Of a stretch of DNA of 64,000 nt, positions 27,710-37,773 are shown one piece after another; the first letter of the stretch is position 1, and each line of letters starts with the position of its first letter. The position numbers were made by a program, and so were the translations under genes. The stretch lies in NCBI RefSeq assembly GCF_029637705.1, contig NZ_CP121252.1:2542001-2606000 (forward strand), in the 5' to 3' direction. The stretch is from Citricoccus muralis (GTDB lineage: Bacteria; Actinomycetota; Actinomycetes; Actinomycetales; Micrococcaceae). The notes beneath the pieces are model-generated. The model had not been told where the DNA came from, made no database searches, and saw only the letters and a program-made list of their open reading frames with translations.

Positions 27710-29427
27710 GGCTGGCCTCCCGTCTCGTCGTCGGATTCCGAAGAGTTGTGGCCGTTGGAGTCCCCCACGGAGCGGAACTCACCGGGCGAGTCGCTGGAGT
27801 CCGCGGGCATCTCGATGCCGTAGTCGGTGAGAACTTCCAGGTCGAGGGAGCCCTGGGAGGCGGCCTCAGGGCCGAGCACCGCTTCGATGTAGGGGGTGCG
27901 GACCAGCATGTCCTCGGCGGCTTGATCGGAGAGGTCGTAGAGCGGACCGGCCACCGCGGTGAAGGCGACGCCGAGGCCGACCAGCCCCAAGGTGGGCAGC
28001 GCCAGTCCGGCGTTGGTGGTGCGCAGCGGTCGGCGTCCGGTCTCGACACGCTCGAGCTCCTCGACCAGGCGCGAGGGCGGGTCTTCGACGTCTTCGACCT
28101 TGCGCCAGAACACGCGCGCCCAGATGCGCATCATCACCAGCAGGGTGAGCAGCGAGGTCACCACGGAACCGACGACGAGCAGCATCGCCAGCCCGCTGCC
28201 CTGGCCCACACCAGCCTGCATGAGTCCGAGCTTGCCCAGGAACCCGGAGAACGGCGGGATGCCGCCCAGGTTCAACGCCGGGATCAGGTAGAGCACCGCG
28301 ATCAGCGGGGAGAGCTTCAGCATGGAGCCCAGCCGAGTGGTGGAGGCGGTGCCGGCCCGGAATTCGATGAGTCCGGTCACCAGGAACAGTGAGGTTTGCA
28401 ACGTGATGTGGTGAACCACGTAGAAGATCGTGGCACCCAGACCGACCACATTGGACAGGCCGAGCCCGAAGATCATGTAGCCGATGTGCGAGACCAGGGT
28501 GAAGGACAGCACACGTTTGATGTCGGTCTGCGCGAGCGCGCCCAGAATACCGACGATCATGGTCAGTAGGGCCACGATCATCAACAGGGTGTTCACCCGG
28601 TCGCCGGGGAACAGCAGGGTCTCGGTGCGGACCAGCGCGTAGACGCCGACCTTAGTGAGCAGTCCGGCGAAGACGGCGGTGACCGGGGCCGGTGCGGTCG
28701 GGTAGGAGTCGGGCAGCCAGAAGGACAACGGGAACACCGCAGCCTTGATGCCGAATCCGACCAGCAGCATGATGTGCAGCACCTGTTGCAGCGCCGGGTT
28801 CAGTTCGGCCAGTTTGATCGCCAGGTCCGCCATGTTCACGGTGCCGGTGGCCCCATAGATCATCGCGATAGCGATCAAGAACACGATGGAGGAGACCACG
28901 GAGACCACCACATAGGTGACGCCGGCGCGCACACGGGGCCCGGTCCCGCCCAAGGTGAGCAGCACATAGGATGCGGTCAGCAGAATCTCGAACCCGACGT
29001 AGAGGTTGAACAGGTCTCCGGCCAAAAAGGCGTTGGACACCCCGGCCACCAGAATCAGGTAGGTGGGGTGGAAGATCGAGACGGGCCCGCTCCCATCGGA
29101 TTCGGCCACGCCCTGCGCCGAGGCGTAGAGCAGCACCGCGAGCACGATCGCCGAGGAGACCACCAGCATCAGCGCGGAGAACCGGTCGACCACCAGGGTG
29201 ATGCCGATCGGCGCCTCCCAGCCACCGAGGAAGACTGCGACGGCGCCGGTGTCCCAGACGTGGGCCAGCAGGGCGATATCGAGGATCAGGGTGAGCACAA
29301 TCGCGGTGACGGTGACCGCGATCTGGGCCTTGGGACGGCGCACCATCATGAACGCCGCGGCTGCGCCGAGGATCGGCATGATGATGGCCAGCGGGGCCAG
29401 GGACACGAAGTGGAAATCGGTCATCAT
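27706..29427 (-). CDS. mrpD: Mrp Na+/H+ antiporter subunit D
   Basis: 573 residues, about fourteen membrane helices, homologous to NuoN/NuoM-type antiporter subunits. Family landmarks are LFNLYVGFEILL, the Lys-bearing helix GFGIKAAVFPLSFWLPDSYPT, and the segment IKRVLSFTLVSHIGYM. The C-terminal 90 residues are a hydrophilic tail (Ser/Asp/Glu rich) not usual for the family. MrpD forms one of the two proton-conducting modules. The start codon overlaps mrpC. Confidence 0.95.
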   Translation of the reverse strand: MMTDFHFVSLAPLAIIMPILGAAAAFMMVRRPKAQIAVTVTAIVLTLILDIALLAHVWDTGAVAVFLGGWEAPIGITLVVDRFSALMLVVSSAIVLAVLLYASAQGVAESDGSGPVSIFHPTYLILVAGVSNAFLAGDLFNLYVGFEILLTASYVLLTLGGTGPRVRAGVTYVVVSVVSSIVFLIAIAMIYGATGTVNMADLAIKLAELNPALQQVLHIMLLVGFGIKAAVFPLSFWLPDSYPTAPAPVTAVFAGLLTKVGVYALVRTETLLFPGDRVNTLLMIVALLTMIVGILGALAQTDIKRVLSFTLVSHIGYMIFGLGLSNVVGLGATIFYVVHHITLQTSLFLVTGLIEFRAGTASTTRLGSMLKLSPLIAVLYLIPALNLGGIPPFSGFLGKLGLMQAGVGQGSGLAMLLVVGSVVTSLLTLLVMMRIWARVFWRKVEDVEDPPSRLVEELERVETGRRPLRTTNAGLALPTLGLVGLGVAFTAVAGPLYDLSDQAAEDMLVRTPYIEAVLGPEAASQGSLDLEVLTDYGIEMPADSSDSPGEFRSVGDSNGHNSSESDDETGGQP

Positions 29428-29954
29428 ACGTCGTCCCCCTGGGTGGAGCGGTGCGTCCGGTCAGTGTGCTGCGTCCGAGCGGGGGCCTTCGGGGAGGCTT
29501 CGGTCGCGTGCTCGTAATGGGCGTTCGGGTCTTCGGCGTCGGTGATGAACTCGGAGTCCTCTTCGTGCAGTTCGGCATCCTCTTCGGCGTCGAAGGAGGG
29601 CTGCTCGGCCACCTTGAGGTCTTCGGTGTCTGCCTGGACTTCGTCGCGGCGGGCCAGCTTCCAGGACCGGTAGATCATCGCGAGCAGGAAGGAGGTGGTG
29701 GCGAAGGAGATGACGATGGCGGTCAGCGTCAGCGCCTGCGGCAGCGGGTCGAAGTACTCGTCCGGGGAGACCCCGTTGCGCACCAGCGGGGCGAGCCCGG
29801 CGTCTCCGGCCATCAGCACGATGAGCAGGTTCGTGCCATTGGTGAACAGCACCAGTCCGAGCAGCACTCGGGTCAGGGTACGCTCCAGGATCAAGTAGAT
29901 CGCGCCGGTGAACAGCACGCCCATGGCCAGGATCAACACAGCGGTCAAGGTCAT
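29424..29954 (-). CDS. mrpC: Mrp Na+/H+ antiporter subunit C
   Basis: 176 residues. Three helices in the first 110 residues resemble NuoK: GAIYLILERTLTRVLLGLVLFTNGTNL and DPLPQALTLTAIVISFATTSF. A hydrophilic acidic tail of about 60 residues follows. It overlaps mrpA by 4 bp and mrpD by 4 bp. Confidence 0.93.
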   Translation of the reverse strand: MTLTAVLILAMGVLFTGAIYLILERTLTRVLLGLVLFTNGTNLLIVLMAGDAGLAPLVRNGVSPDEYFDPLPQALTLTAIVISFATTSFLLAMIYRSWKLARRDEVQADTEDLKVAEQPSFDAEEDAELHEEDSEFITDAEDPNAHYEHATEASPKAPARTQHTDRTHRSTQGDDV

Positions 29955-32900
29955 CGGCTGCTCCCTTCACTGGGGCCGGACGGGGCCGGAGCGGACGGGG
30001 TCGAGGTCGGTGCTGAGGCGCTCTGGGCTGCGGCGGCGTTGCGGCGGGCCTGGCGGCGACGTCGTTCGGCCTCACCCTGGCTGCGGGTATCAGCCTCGGC
30101 ACGGCGGTCCACTTCGGAGCCTAGCGAGCGCAGCACGTCCACCACGAGTCCCACGACGACGAGGTAGACGCCGACGTCGAACGCCACGGAGGACACCGGG
30201 TGGATGTAGCCGAAGAGGGGCAGCGTGGCTTCCAGATCATAGGACTGGAAGACCTGGCCTCCGAAGATCAGCGGCACCACGCCCGAAATCGCCGCAATGG
30301 CCAGCCCGGAGCCCAACACCACACCTGCCGGAACCGGGAGTGCTTGTTCGAGCTCATAGCGGCCCCCCGCCAGGTAGCGGATGGTGAGGGCGAGTCCGGC
30401 GATGAGTCCGCCCGCGAAACCGCCGCCGGGGGTGTTGTGCCCGGCGAGCAGCAGGTAGATGGAGAGCACGATGACGGCGTGGAAGATCAGCCGGGTGACC
30501 ACCTCGAAGATGATCGAGCGGCGTTCCGGCGCCAGAGTGCGCCCGGCGACCAGCCACGCGTCGCGCTCCACCGTGGCGAAGCGGCGCATGGTGGCCAGTT
30601 CGTCCTTGGCGATGCCCTTTTCGGGGACACGCACCCGACCCACGGAACCATCAGCGACGTCGCCAAGCTGCCGGCGGCGGCGGTCGCGCTGCTGGATGAA
30701 CACCAGCGAGGCCACGCCCGTGGCGGCCGCGGCGAGCACGGTGATTTCGCCGAAGGTATCCCAGGCGCGGATGTCCACCAGGATCACGTTGACGACGTTG
30801 GACCCGCCGCCGATGTCATACGCGAGTTGCGGCATGTCCAGCGAAATCGGATCCGCCACCCGGGAAGCCATCACGGTGGCAGCGACCCACATCATCACCA
30901 GGCCGAAGCTGACGGCGAGCAGGGCGCGGGACCAGCGGTCGTTGCGCCCGCGGGCACCCTCCACGCGGGACGGCAGTACGCGCAATCCGAGCACCATGGC
31001 CACCAGGATGATGGACTCGACGAGCAGTTGGGTCAGCGCCAGGTCAGGGGCGCCCTGGAGTGCGAAAATCGCGGCCAGCCCGTACCCCGTCACGGAGACC
31101 AGCATGATGGTCATGAAGCGTTTGCGGGCCACCATCGCGGTGAAGGTGGCGATGATCACGGCCAGCACCACCACGATCAGCGCTGGGCTGGCGGTGAGTT
31201 GCCAGTCGGCAAAGAATGCGACGTTGCTCAGCGTCACGGCGCCTTCGTCGTCGTGCCAGGGGAACAGCATCGCGATCAGCGGGCCGCCCACGGTGACGCC
31301 GAGAATGATGAACAGGTAGAAGCTGAGCTCACCGCGCTGGGTGCGCCCGGTGACCCACACCCCGAACGCATCGAGCTTGCCCATGAAGGTGCGGTACGCC
31401 CGGGCGGCGTCGAACCAGGTAGGCACCTGGTCCTGGGCTGCGGATACCCTGTCGCGCAGCAGGAAGGCACCCAGGCCGAGGACCAGCATCACCCCGGACA
31501 GCAGCAGTGGCACATTGAACCCGTGCCAGAGCGCCAGGTAAGCGGGCTCGTCGTCGGGCTGGAGAGGCGCGGCGGTGGCGCCGAACGCGGTGGGTAGCGC
31601 GCCGGTCCATTCGGGCACGAACGGCAGCACCAGGCAGGCCAGTGAGAGCAGCAGCACGGGGCTGAGTCCCAGCCAGGACACGGTGCGGCTGAGCTCGGTA
31701 TCGGGCATTTTCTGGTTCGGGGCCAGGGTGGCGACGTCGACGTCGGGGTCCAGTGCGGCCGGTTTGGTGGCGAAACCGCCCCAGATGAAACGCGCCGTGT
31801 AGGCCACGGTGAACACCGAACCGACGACGATAGCCACCAGCGGGGCCCACATCCAGGCGGCGTGCCAGAAGGAATCCCCGATAGCGCCGGTGTTCACCTC
31901 GGCCCAGTGGAGCGCCTGTTCCAGCACAGACTCTTTGGCCATGAAGCCGAACAGCGGCGGAATGCCCGCCATCGAGGCGGCGCCGACGAGCGCGCAGGCA
32001 AACAGCCACGGCTGGCTGCGCCACAGTCCGGAGAGCTTGGTGAGGTCGCGGGTGCCGGCTTTCTTGTCGATGGTGCCGACGATCATGAACAGCGGCGCCT
32101 TGAACAGTGAGTGCGCCAACAGCATGGCGAGACCGGCCATAGCGGCGTCGCGGTAGCCGAAACCATTGGCGATCATCAGGAAGCCCAGCTGGGAGACGGT
32201 GCCGTAGGCGAGCACCAACTTAATGTCGGTTTGGCGCAGGGCCCGCCAGCCGCCGACGAGCATAGTCCACATGCCGACGCCGAGCACGAGTCCCTGCCAG
32301 GTGGCCATTTCGGCGAAGCCCGGGGCCAGGCGGGCCACCAGGTAGATGCCGGCTTTCACCATCGCGGCGGCGTGCAGGTACGCAGACACCGGGGTGGGGG
32401 CGGCCATCGCGGCCGGGAGCCAGAAGTGGAAGGGGACCTGGGCGGATTTGGTGAGCGCGCCGATGAGCACCAGCGCGATGGCCCAGCCCATGAACGCCCC
32501 GGCGTAGGGCCCGGTGAGCATCTCGGGGGCCGCCAGCACGATGTCGGAGATGCGATAGGTTCCGGCGGCTTCGCCCAGCATGAGCAGGCCAATCAGCATG
32601 GCCAGGCCGCCGAAGGTGGTGACCACCAGCGCGGTCAGCGCGGAACGGCGGGCGAAAATGCGGTGACCGGCGTGGCCGATCAGCAGGAAGGAGAGCACCG
32701 AGGTGATCTCCCAGAAGATGTAGAGAATCAGCAGGTCATCGGTGGTCACCAGCCCGAACATGGCACCGGCGAAGGCCAGCAGCACCGCGCCGAAGGAACC
32801 GAGTTTGGGGTCGCCCGCGGAGAAATACCGGGCACAGTAGACGAGCACCAGCGCGCCCACGCCGAGCACGATGAGCCCCATGAACGCGGCCAGTGTGTCC

Positions 32901-33157
32901 ATCCGGAAGCTGAGCTGCACTCCCAGGGAGGGCAGCCAGTCGAAGGTCTGGACCAGCGGATCCCCCGCGCCGTCGGCCCCGGATCCAGCAGCGAGCAGTT
33001 CTTCGGAAGCGAGAATGTGCGGCAGCTGGGTGCAGAGCCAGATGAACCCCGCCGCCGGAACCGCAGCCAGCACCAGAAAGCCGCTGCGGTCCATCACACG
33101 GAAAATGAGGGGGGCCACCATGGCGACCGCGAACAGTGCAATCAAGACAATGAGCAC
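29951..33157 (-). CDS. mrpA: Mrp Na+/H+ antiporter subunit A fused to a subunit-B domain
   Basis: 1068 residues and about twenty-five helices. Residues 110-420 are the NuoL-like antiporter module (IFWEITSVLSFLLIGH, the Lys/His-bearing TKSAQVPFHFWLPAAMAAP, and RQTDIKLVLAYGTVSQLG). The middle part is the NuoJ-like DUF4040 region (QGAPDLALTQLLVES). Residues about 880-1020 match MnhB (HAVIVLSIYLLLAGHNTPGG). The A-B fusion explains why no separate mrpB gene is present. The tail is Arg/Ala/Ser rich. It is the first gene of the operon; a promoter must lie in 33158-33249. Confidence 0.95.
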   Translation of the reverse strand: MLIVLIALFAVAMVAPLIFRVMDRSGFLVLAAVPAAGFIWLCTQLPHILASEELLAAGSGADGAGDPLVQTFDWLPSLGVQLSFRMDTLAAFMGLIVLGVGALVLVYCARYFSAGDPKLGSFGAVLLAFAGAMFGLVTTDDLLILYIFWEITSVLSFLLIGHAGHRIFARRSALTALVVTTFGGLAMLIGLLMLGEAAGTYRISDIVLAAPEMLTGPYAGAFMGWAIALVLIGALTKSAQVPFHFWLPAAMAAPTPVSAYLHAAAMVKAGIYLVARLAPGFAEMATWQGLVLGVGMWTMLVGGWRALRQTDIKLVLAYGTVSQLGFLMIANGFGYRDAAMAGLAMLLAHSLFKAPLFMIVGTIDKKAGTRDLTKLSGLWRSQPWLFACALVGAASMAGIPPLFGFMAKESVLEQALHWAEVNTGAIGDSFWHAAWMWAPLVAIVVGSVFTVAYTARFIWGGFATKPAALDPDVDVATLAPNQKMPDTELSRTVSWLGLSPVLLLSLACLVLPFVPEWTGALPTAFGATAAPLQPDDEPAYLALWHGFNVPLLLSGVMLVLGLGAFLLRDRVSAAQDQVPTWFDAARAYRTFMGKLDAFGVWVTGRTQRGELSFYLFIILGVTVGGPLIAMLFPWHDDEGAVTLSNVAFFADWQLTASPALIVVVLAVIIATFTAMVARKRFMTIMLVSVTGYGLAAIFALQGAPDLALTQLLVESIILVAMVLGLRVLPSRVEGARGRNDRWSRALLAVSFGLVMMWVAATVMASRVADPISLDMPQLAYDIGGGSNVVNVILVDIRAWDTFGEITVLAAAATGVASLVFIQQRDRRRRQLGDVADGSVGRVRVPEKGIAKDELATMRRFATVERDAWLVAGRTLAPERRSIIFEVVTRLIFHAVIVLSIYLLLAGHNTPGGGFAGGLIAGLALTIRYLAGGRYELEQALPVPAGVVLGSGLAIAAISGVVPLIFGGQVFQSYDLEATLPLFGYIHPVSSVAFDVGVYLVVVGLVVDVLRSLGSEVDRRAEADTRSQGEAERRRRQARRNAAAAQSASAPTSTPSAPAPSGPSEGSSR

Positions 33158-33249
33158 AGGCGGGCCTCCGTCGGGCTGGGGGCGGGGACCTGTTTATTCT
33201 ACAGTCTCGTCACCCTCGCTCCGCGCGCTTAACATGAGCTTCATCACAG

Positions 33250-34578
33250 TCAGCCGGCGGCAACCTCTTCGTGCTGCACCGGATCCGTCACGCGCAATAA
33301 CAGCATCGCCCCAGCCACCAGCACGAAGACGATGGCAACGATCATCCAGCGGGAGTCCCCGAAAATCCCCACCAGCACGGCAATGAGAGCAGGAGCCAGG
33401 AACGAGACCGAGCGTCCGGTGGTGGCGTAAAGACCGTAAATTTCGCCGGCCCGCTCCGGGGTGGTCAGCCGCCCCAAAAACGCACGCGACGCCGATTGCA
33501 CGGGGCCGACAAAGAAGCACAGCACCAAACCGAAGATCCAGAATGCCTGAGGGCCTTCCAGGAAGAACAGGATGACCGCTACCGAAATCAGCCCCGCCAG
33601 GGACGCCATGATCACGGATTTCGGGCCGAAGCGGTCATCGAACCATCCACCGGCGAACGCACCGGCGGCGGCGATGACATTAGCCACGATCCCGAAGATC
33701 AGCACGTCCCCGGTGGCGATGCCGTACACGGTGGTTCCCAGGATTCCGCCATACGTGAACACGGCTCCCACGCCGTCACGAAACACCGCCGAGGACACCA
33801 GGAACCAGAAGGTATTGCGCTCTTCGCGCCACAGCAGGGCGATGGTGCGGAACAGTTCCCGGTAGGAATCCAGTAGGCTCGGGCGCGGTGCGTTCGCCTG
33901 CTCAGCGGAGGGCCGCGGGCTGGGCGCGGTGAGCATCAACGGCAGAGAGAAGATCAGGAACCACACGGCGGCGAACACGGCGACGATGCGGACGTTCATG
34001 GCGTCGTCGCCGGTGATGCCCAGCCAGTGGGTGTCGCCGGCGATGAATCCGACGTAGACGATGAGCAGCAGGAAGATCCCACCCAGGTAGCCCGCGCCCC
34101 AGCCGATGCCGGAGACCTTGCCCATGGTGGAGCGGGTGGCGATCTGCACCAGGATCGCGTTGTACTGGACTTCCGCGAACTCGAAGAACACGTTGCCGGC
34201 CGACAGCAGCATCACGCCGAGCAGCAGGTGGGATTCCTTCGGTTCGACGAAAAAGCAGGCCGCCATGGTCGCCACCACCGCGAGGGTGTTCAGGGCGAGC
34301 CAGAAGCGACGACGGCCGCCGCGATCGGCGCGCTGGCCCAGAATCGGCGCGCTGATCGCCACGATAACTCCGGCGATGGCGGTTCCGGTTGCCAGCCAGG
34401 AGGTGCCTCGATCGTCGGGACCAAAAGCACCGGAAGCGAGGTAGGTGCCGAATACGAAGGTCACCATCACCGCATTGAACGCAGCGGACCCCCAGTCCCA
34501 GAGCGCCCAGACGAGAATCTGGCGTTTGCCTCGGGAACGCGCGGGATTACTCTGAACAGTGGTGGTCATGAGCCGCAT
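33250..34578 (-). CDS. MFS transporter (UMF1/Atg22-like)
   Basis: 442 residues, twelve membrane segments. The N-terminal WALWDWGSAAFNAVMVTFVF and the short loop GQRADRGGRRRFWLAL, together with EFAEVQYNAILVQIA, are typical of the Atg22/UMF1 branch of the major facilitator superfamily. These proteins are thought to export amino acids or unknown metabolites; no substrate is predictable. Start codons at 34578 and 34569 are both possible and neither has a strong ribosome-binding site. It reads in the same direction as mrpA but is separated from it by 92 bp. Confidence 0.85.
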   Translation of the reverse strand: MRLMTTTVQSNPARSRGKRQILVWALWDWGSAAFNAVMVTFVFGTYLASGAFGPDDRGTSWLATGTAIAGVIVAISAPILGQRADRGGRRRFWLALNTLAVVATMAACFFVEPKESHLLLGVMLLSAGNVFFEFAEVQYNAILVQIATRSTMGKVSGIGWGAGYLGGIFLLLIVYVGFIAGDTHWLGITGDDAMNVRIVAVFAAVWFLIFSLPLMLTAPSPRPSAEQANAPRPSLLDSYRELFRTIALLWREERNTFWFLVSSAVFRDGVGAVFTYGGILGTTVYGIATGDVLIFGIVANVIAAAGAFAGGWFDDRFGPKSVIMASLAGLISVAVILFFLEGPQAFWIFGLVLCFFVGPVQSASRAFLGRLTTPERAGEIYGLYATTGRSVSFLAPALIAVLVGIFGDSRWMIVAIVFVLVAGAMLLLRVTDPVQHEEVAAG

Positions 34579-34671
34579 CGTAGTGCAGGTCGCTCCTTCA
34601 GCACCATGCCCAGGGTGACGCAGAGGTTAACGCAGAGGTTAACAGCGCCCGACCGCAGGCTCGCCCCCGAG

Positions 34672-35253
34672 TTAGTTCTCGATGCTGGTGCGGTGGAAAT
34701 TTTGATGCGAACGTGACGCCGTCGGGCCGCGCTGCCCCTGATAGCGGTTCTTGTTCGGCCCGGTGCCATAGGGATGCTCGGAGGCCGAGGTGAGCCGGAA
34801 GAAGCACAGCTGGCCGATCTTCGAGCCGGGCCACAGCTTGATGGGCAACGTCGCCATATTCGACAATTCGAGGGTGACGTGGCCGGAGAAACCCGGATCA
34901 ATGAACCCGGCGGTGGAATGGGTGAGCAGCCCCAGGCGCCCCAGCGAGGACTTACCCTCGAGGCGGGCGGCGACGTCGTGAGGGAGTGTGACCTGTTCAT
35001 AGGTGGAGCCCAGCACGAACTCTCCCGGATGCAGAATAAACGGCTCGTCCGGATCGACCTCCACCAGTCGGGTCAGTTCGGGCTGCTCTTCGGCGGGATC
35101 GATGTGCGCGTAACGGTGATTGTCGAACAGGCGGAAGAACCGGTCAATGCGCACGTCGATGCTGGCGGGCTGGACCATCTCCAGCTCGAGCGGGTCCAAC
35201 ATGATGCGCCCGGAATCGAGTTCGGCACGGATGTCACGGTCTGAGAGAAGCAC
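34672..35253 (-). CDS. dcd: dCTP deaminase
   Basis: 193 residues, the normal length. It begins [12 protein letters not shown], the usual N-terminus, and this fixes the GTG start at 35253. The trimeric dUTPase-fold motifs are [36 protein letters not shown] (with the catalytic Glu further on in HVTLELSN) and the C-terminal KYQG-like RYQGQRGPT lid. It deaminates dCTP to dUTP for thymidylate synthesis; actinobacterial members may also hydrolyse dUTP to dUMP. It is divergent from the tRNA-Gly gene. Confidence 0.95.
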   Translation of the reverse strand: MLLSDRDIRAELDSGRIMLDPLELEMVQPASIDVRIDRFFRLFDNHRYAHIDPAEEQPELTRLVEVDPDEPFILHPGEFVLGSTYEQVTLPHDVAARLEGKSSLGRLGLLTHSTAGFIDPGFSGHVTLELSNMATLPIKLWPGSKIGQLCFFRLTSASEHPYGTGPNKNRYQGQRGPTASRSHQNFHRTSIEN

Positions 35254-35316
35254 GACACCACGGTAGCGCATTCCGGCCCGGACCCCCGGATCGGTTCTGA
35301 TAGTCTTGACCCGTTC

Positions 35317-35387
35317 GCGGGTGTAGCTCAATGGTAGAGCGCCAGCTTCCCAAGCTGGATACGCGGGTTCGATTCCCGTCACCCGCT
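35317..35387 (+). tRNA. tRNA-Gly (anticodon CCC)
   Basis: The 71-nt cloverleaf is complete: acceptor GCGGGTG/CACCCGC, D arm GCTC...GAGC, anticodon arm CCAGC-TTCCCAA-GCTGG with anticodon CCC, T arm CGGGTTCGATTCCCG and discriminator T. CCA is not encoded. It decodes GGG. Confidence 0.97.
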
Positions 35388-35479
35388 CTGTTTCTGCCCT
35401 CGCGCACTCCGCGTGAAGCAGCGCACCACCGGGCCCGCCACGGACCCTCTGGATCCGCACCGAGCAGGAGGTTGCATCC

Positions 35480-36463
35480 GTGGTCGAGGTCCTCTCCGGG
35501 TTCACGATCGTCTGGGTCATCATCCTGGTGGGGTACGTGGTCGGCAAGACCGGCGTCCTCGGCGAACGCGGTCAACCGGTGCTCTCACGTCTGGCGTTCT
35601 TCGTCGCTTCCCCCGCGTTGCTCTTCGATACGCTCTCCCACGCCGATATTCAGGCGGTGCTGGGCCCGCAGCTGTGGGTGGCCGGAATTTCTGCGCTGCT
35701 GGCGGCGGTGATCTATCTCGGCCTAGCAGCCTGGGTGTTGCCGCGACGTCGGAACTCCGAGCGGGTGATTGCCGCACTGGGTGCCTCGATGGTGAACTCC
35801 GCAAACCTCGGGCTCCCGATCGCCGCTTATGTGTTGGGCAATGCCGCCTATGCCGCGCCCGTGATCATTTTCCAGCTGGCCCTCTATACCCCGGTGTATG
35901 CGTTCACCATGGACGTGCTGACCTCCCGGGAGCGCGCCGCCGCCGAGCCGAGCGAGGGACCGCGCAAGGTGGGACCGTCCACATTGCTGCGCGGCACCCA
36001 GCGGTTGTTCGGCACGATTCTGCGCAACCCGATGATTTTGGGTTCCGGTGCCGGGCTGCTGGTGTCGGTCACGGGCGTGCCACTGATCGATCCGCTGGCC
36101 GAGTCGATTCATCTCATTGGCGGCGCCGCCATTCCGGCCATGCTGATCGCGTTCGGTATGACCCTCGTGGGCTCCCGCCCCCTGGAGAAGTCCTCGGCCC
36201 GCCGGCTCGACGTCGCCGTCGCCTCCCTGATCAAACTGGTGGTGCACCCCGTGCTGGCCTGGGTGCTCGCGGCTTTCGTGTTCCAGCTGGAGGGATTCGA
36301 TCTGCTGTCCGCTGTGGTTCTGGGGTCGCTGCCGACCGCGCAGAACGTGTTTGTGGCGGCGTCGCGCTATAACGCCGGGCTGGTGGTGGCCAAAGACACC
36401 GTGCTGGTGACCACCGTGGTGGCAATTCCGGGCATGATCGCGATTGCGGTGCTGTTCTCCTGA
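35480..36463 (+). CDS. AEC family transporter (auxin efflux carrier-like)
   Basis: 327 residues, ten membrane segments in two five-helix halves. Family features are the opening [21 protein letters not shown], the [15 protein letters not shown] motif in TM4, and the C-terminal [16 protein letters not shown]. Bacterial members export or import small organic acids such as malonate; the substrate is not predictable. The GTG start at 35480 follows AGGAGG. It is downstream of the tRNA-Gly gene and on the same strand. Confidence 0.92.
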   Translation: MVEVLSGFTIVWVIILVGYVVGKTGVLGERGQPVLSRLAFFVASPALLFDTLSHADIQAVLGPQLWVAGISALLAAVIYLGLAAWVLPRRRNSERVIAALGASMVNSANLGLPIAAYVLGNAAYAAPVIIFQLALYTPVYAFTMDVLTSRERAAAEPSEGPRKVGPSTLLRGTQRLFGTILRNPMILGSGAGLLVSVTGVPLIDPLAESIHLIGGAAIPAMLIAFGMTLVGSRPLEKSSARRLDVAVASLIKLVVHPVLAWVLAAFVFQLEGFDLLSAVVLGSLPTAQNVFVAASRYNAGLVVAKDTVLVTTVVAIPGMIAIAVLFS

Positions 36464-36555
36464 TGTGGGTGCCTTACACTGCACAACAGACCAGATTCTC
36501 ACTCAACACCGTTCGACACTGATGAACGACGCCGTGATCACACCAGGAGGGGACC

Positions 36556-37710
36556 ATGACCGGTGACACCACAGCGCCCGCGCTCGGTCCGGACGCGTCC
36601 CGGCCGGGTGGCTTCCGCCGCCGCTGGGGATGGATCTGCGCCGGGGCGGCCGGGGTGACGCTGATCGCCGGTGCGGTGACCGTGGCGGTGCTCAACTCCA
36701 CCGTATTTACCCCCGAGGCCGTGGTGGAGCGCTACCTGGATGCGGTGCGTGAGGGCGACGGCGCCACCGCGTTCGGTCTGGCACAGGCCCGGTTTGCCGA
36801 TGCCGAGGCTCCCGGGGAGAACCCGGATGGGCTCTCAACTGCGTTACTGGACGGCGAGGCGCTGGTCTCCACCCTGACCGGGGTCGAGGACCTCCAGGTC
36901 ACTGAAGTCTCCGCGGACGAGTCCGATCTCGCCGGCACTGACGAGGCTGACGACGCTGATGCCGTGGTGCGGGTGTCCTTCACCGTGGACGGCGCCAAGC
37001 ACCACAGCGATTTCGGGGTGAACCGCACCGGCCGCGACTGGTTGGTGTTCCCGCGCTGGAGCATGCAGGAGGTGGCCCTGCAGGAGGTGGTACTGGAGCC
37101 GTCCGGGCTACCCGAGAACGCCGCAGCGGATGCTCCGGTCGCCGAGGTCAATGAGGTGCCGGTGCCGTTGACCGGGCGCGATGCCGAGTCGCAGTCACGG
37201 TTTGCGGTGTTGCCGCCGGCCGTCGTGACCGCCGAATACGAAGGTAGCTTCGTGGCCAGTGTGTCGCCGGGGCGCGCCGTCGTCGAGAATACTGGAGCAG
37301 CCGCGGGAGAAGACGCCGAGCAGGCGCACCGACTGGCGCTGACACTGGGCGCCACCGAGGCCCTCACCGCGGAGATCCAACGCCAGATTTCCGAGCACCT
37401 GACGTTTTGTACCGACCAGAAGGTACTCCAACCCACCGGCTGCCCCATGCGGTACTGGACCAGCAACCGGGTGACCCCCGACAGCATCGAATGGTCCATC
37501 CCGGAGGACCCGAAGATTTACCTGGAGCACGAGAACGACGCCTCACAGATCCGGATTGCCGGGGTGGACGCGGTCGCGCGGATCACCCTGGAGGAGATCG
37601 ACCTGGTCACTGGTGAGGCCCGCACCGTTGAAGTGGATCTCCCCTTCGAGCTGCAGGCCGAGCTGACCGTGACCCCGGAGCGCGTCGTCGTCAGTCCTGA
37701 TCTGAGCTGA
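36556..37710 (+). CDS. Hypothetical membrane-anchored protein
   Basis: 384 residues. One helix (about 23-44) with a basic N-terminal flank makes a signal anchor, so the rest is outside. Just after the helix, TPEAVVERYLDAVREGDGATAFG resembles the start of NTF2/DUF4878-like domains in extracytoplasmic proteins of actinobacteria. Two Cys residues (in LTFCTDQ and PTGCPMRY) probably form a disulfide. No catalytic motif is seen. The ATG at 36556 follows AGGAGGGG. It is followed by a convergent flavodoxin-like gene. Confidence 0.78.
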   Translation: MTGDTTAPALGPDASRPGGFRRRWGWICAGAAGVTLIAGAVTVAVLNSTVFTPEAVVERYLDAVREGDGATAFGLAQARFADAEAPGENPDGLSTALLDGEALVSTLTGVEDLQVTEVSADESDLAGTDEADDADAVVRVSFTVDGAKHHSDFGVNRTGRDWLVFPRWSMQEVALQEVVLEPSGLPENAAADAPVAEVNEVPVPLTGRDAESQSRFAVLPPAVVTAEYEGSFVASVSPGRAVVENTGAAAGEDAEQAHRLALTLGATEALTAEIQRQISEHLTFCTDQKVLQPTGCPMRYWTSNRVTPDSIEWSIPEDPKIYLEHENDASQIRIAGVDAVARITLEEIDLVTGEARTVEVDLPFELQAELTVTPERVVVSPDLS

Positions 37711-37773
37711 ACTGCACGACGCTGCAGGCCTGGAGCGTGCCCGAGGCACACCGGGGCACAGGGGGTGTGCGTG

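Noticed and set aside
30200-33232. Long plus-strand open frames opposite mrpA.
   Set aside because: Gly/His/Gln-rich composition mirrors the membrane-protein codons on the other strand; no start site or domain.
35317-35387. tRNA-Gly as an integration site for an island.
   Set aside because: No integrase and no second copy of the tRNA 3' end recognised in the window; flanking genes are housekeeping-like.
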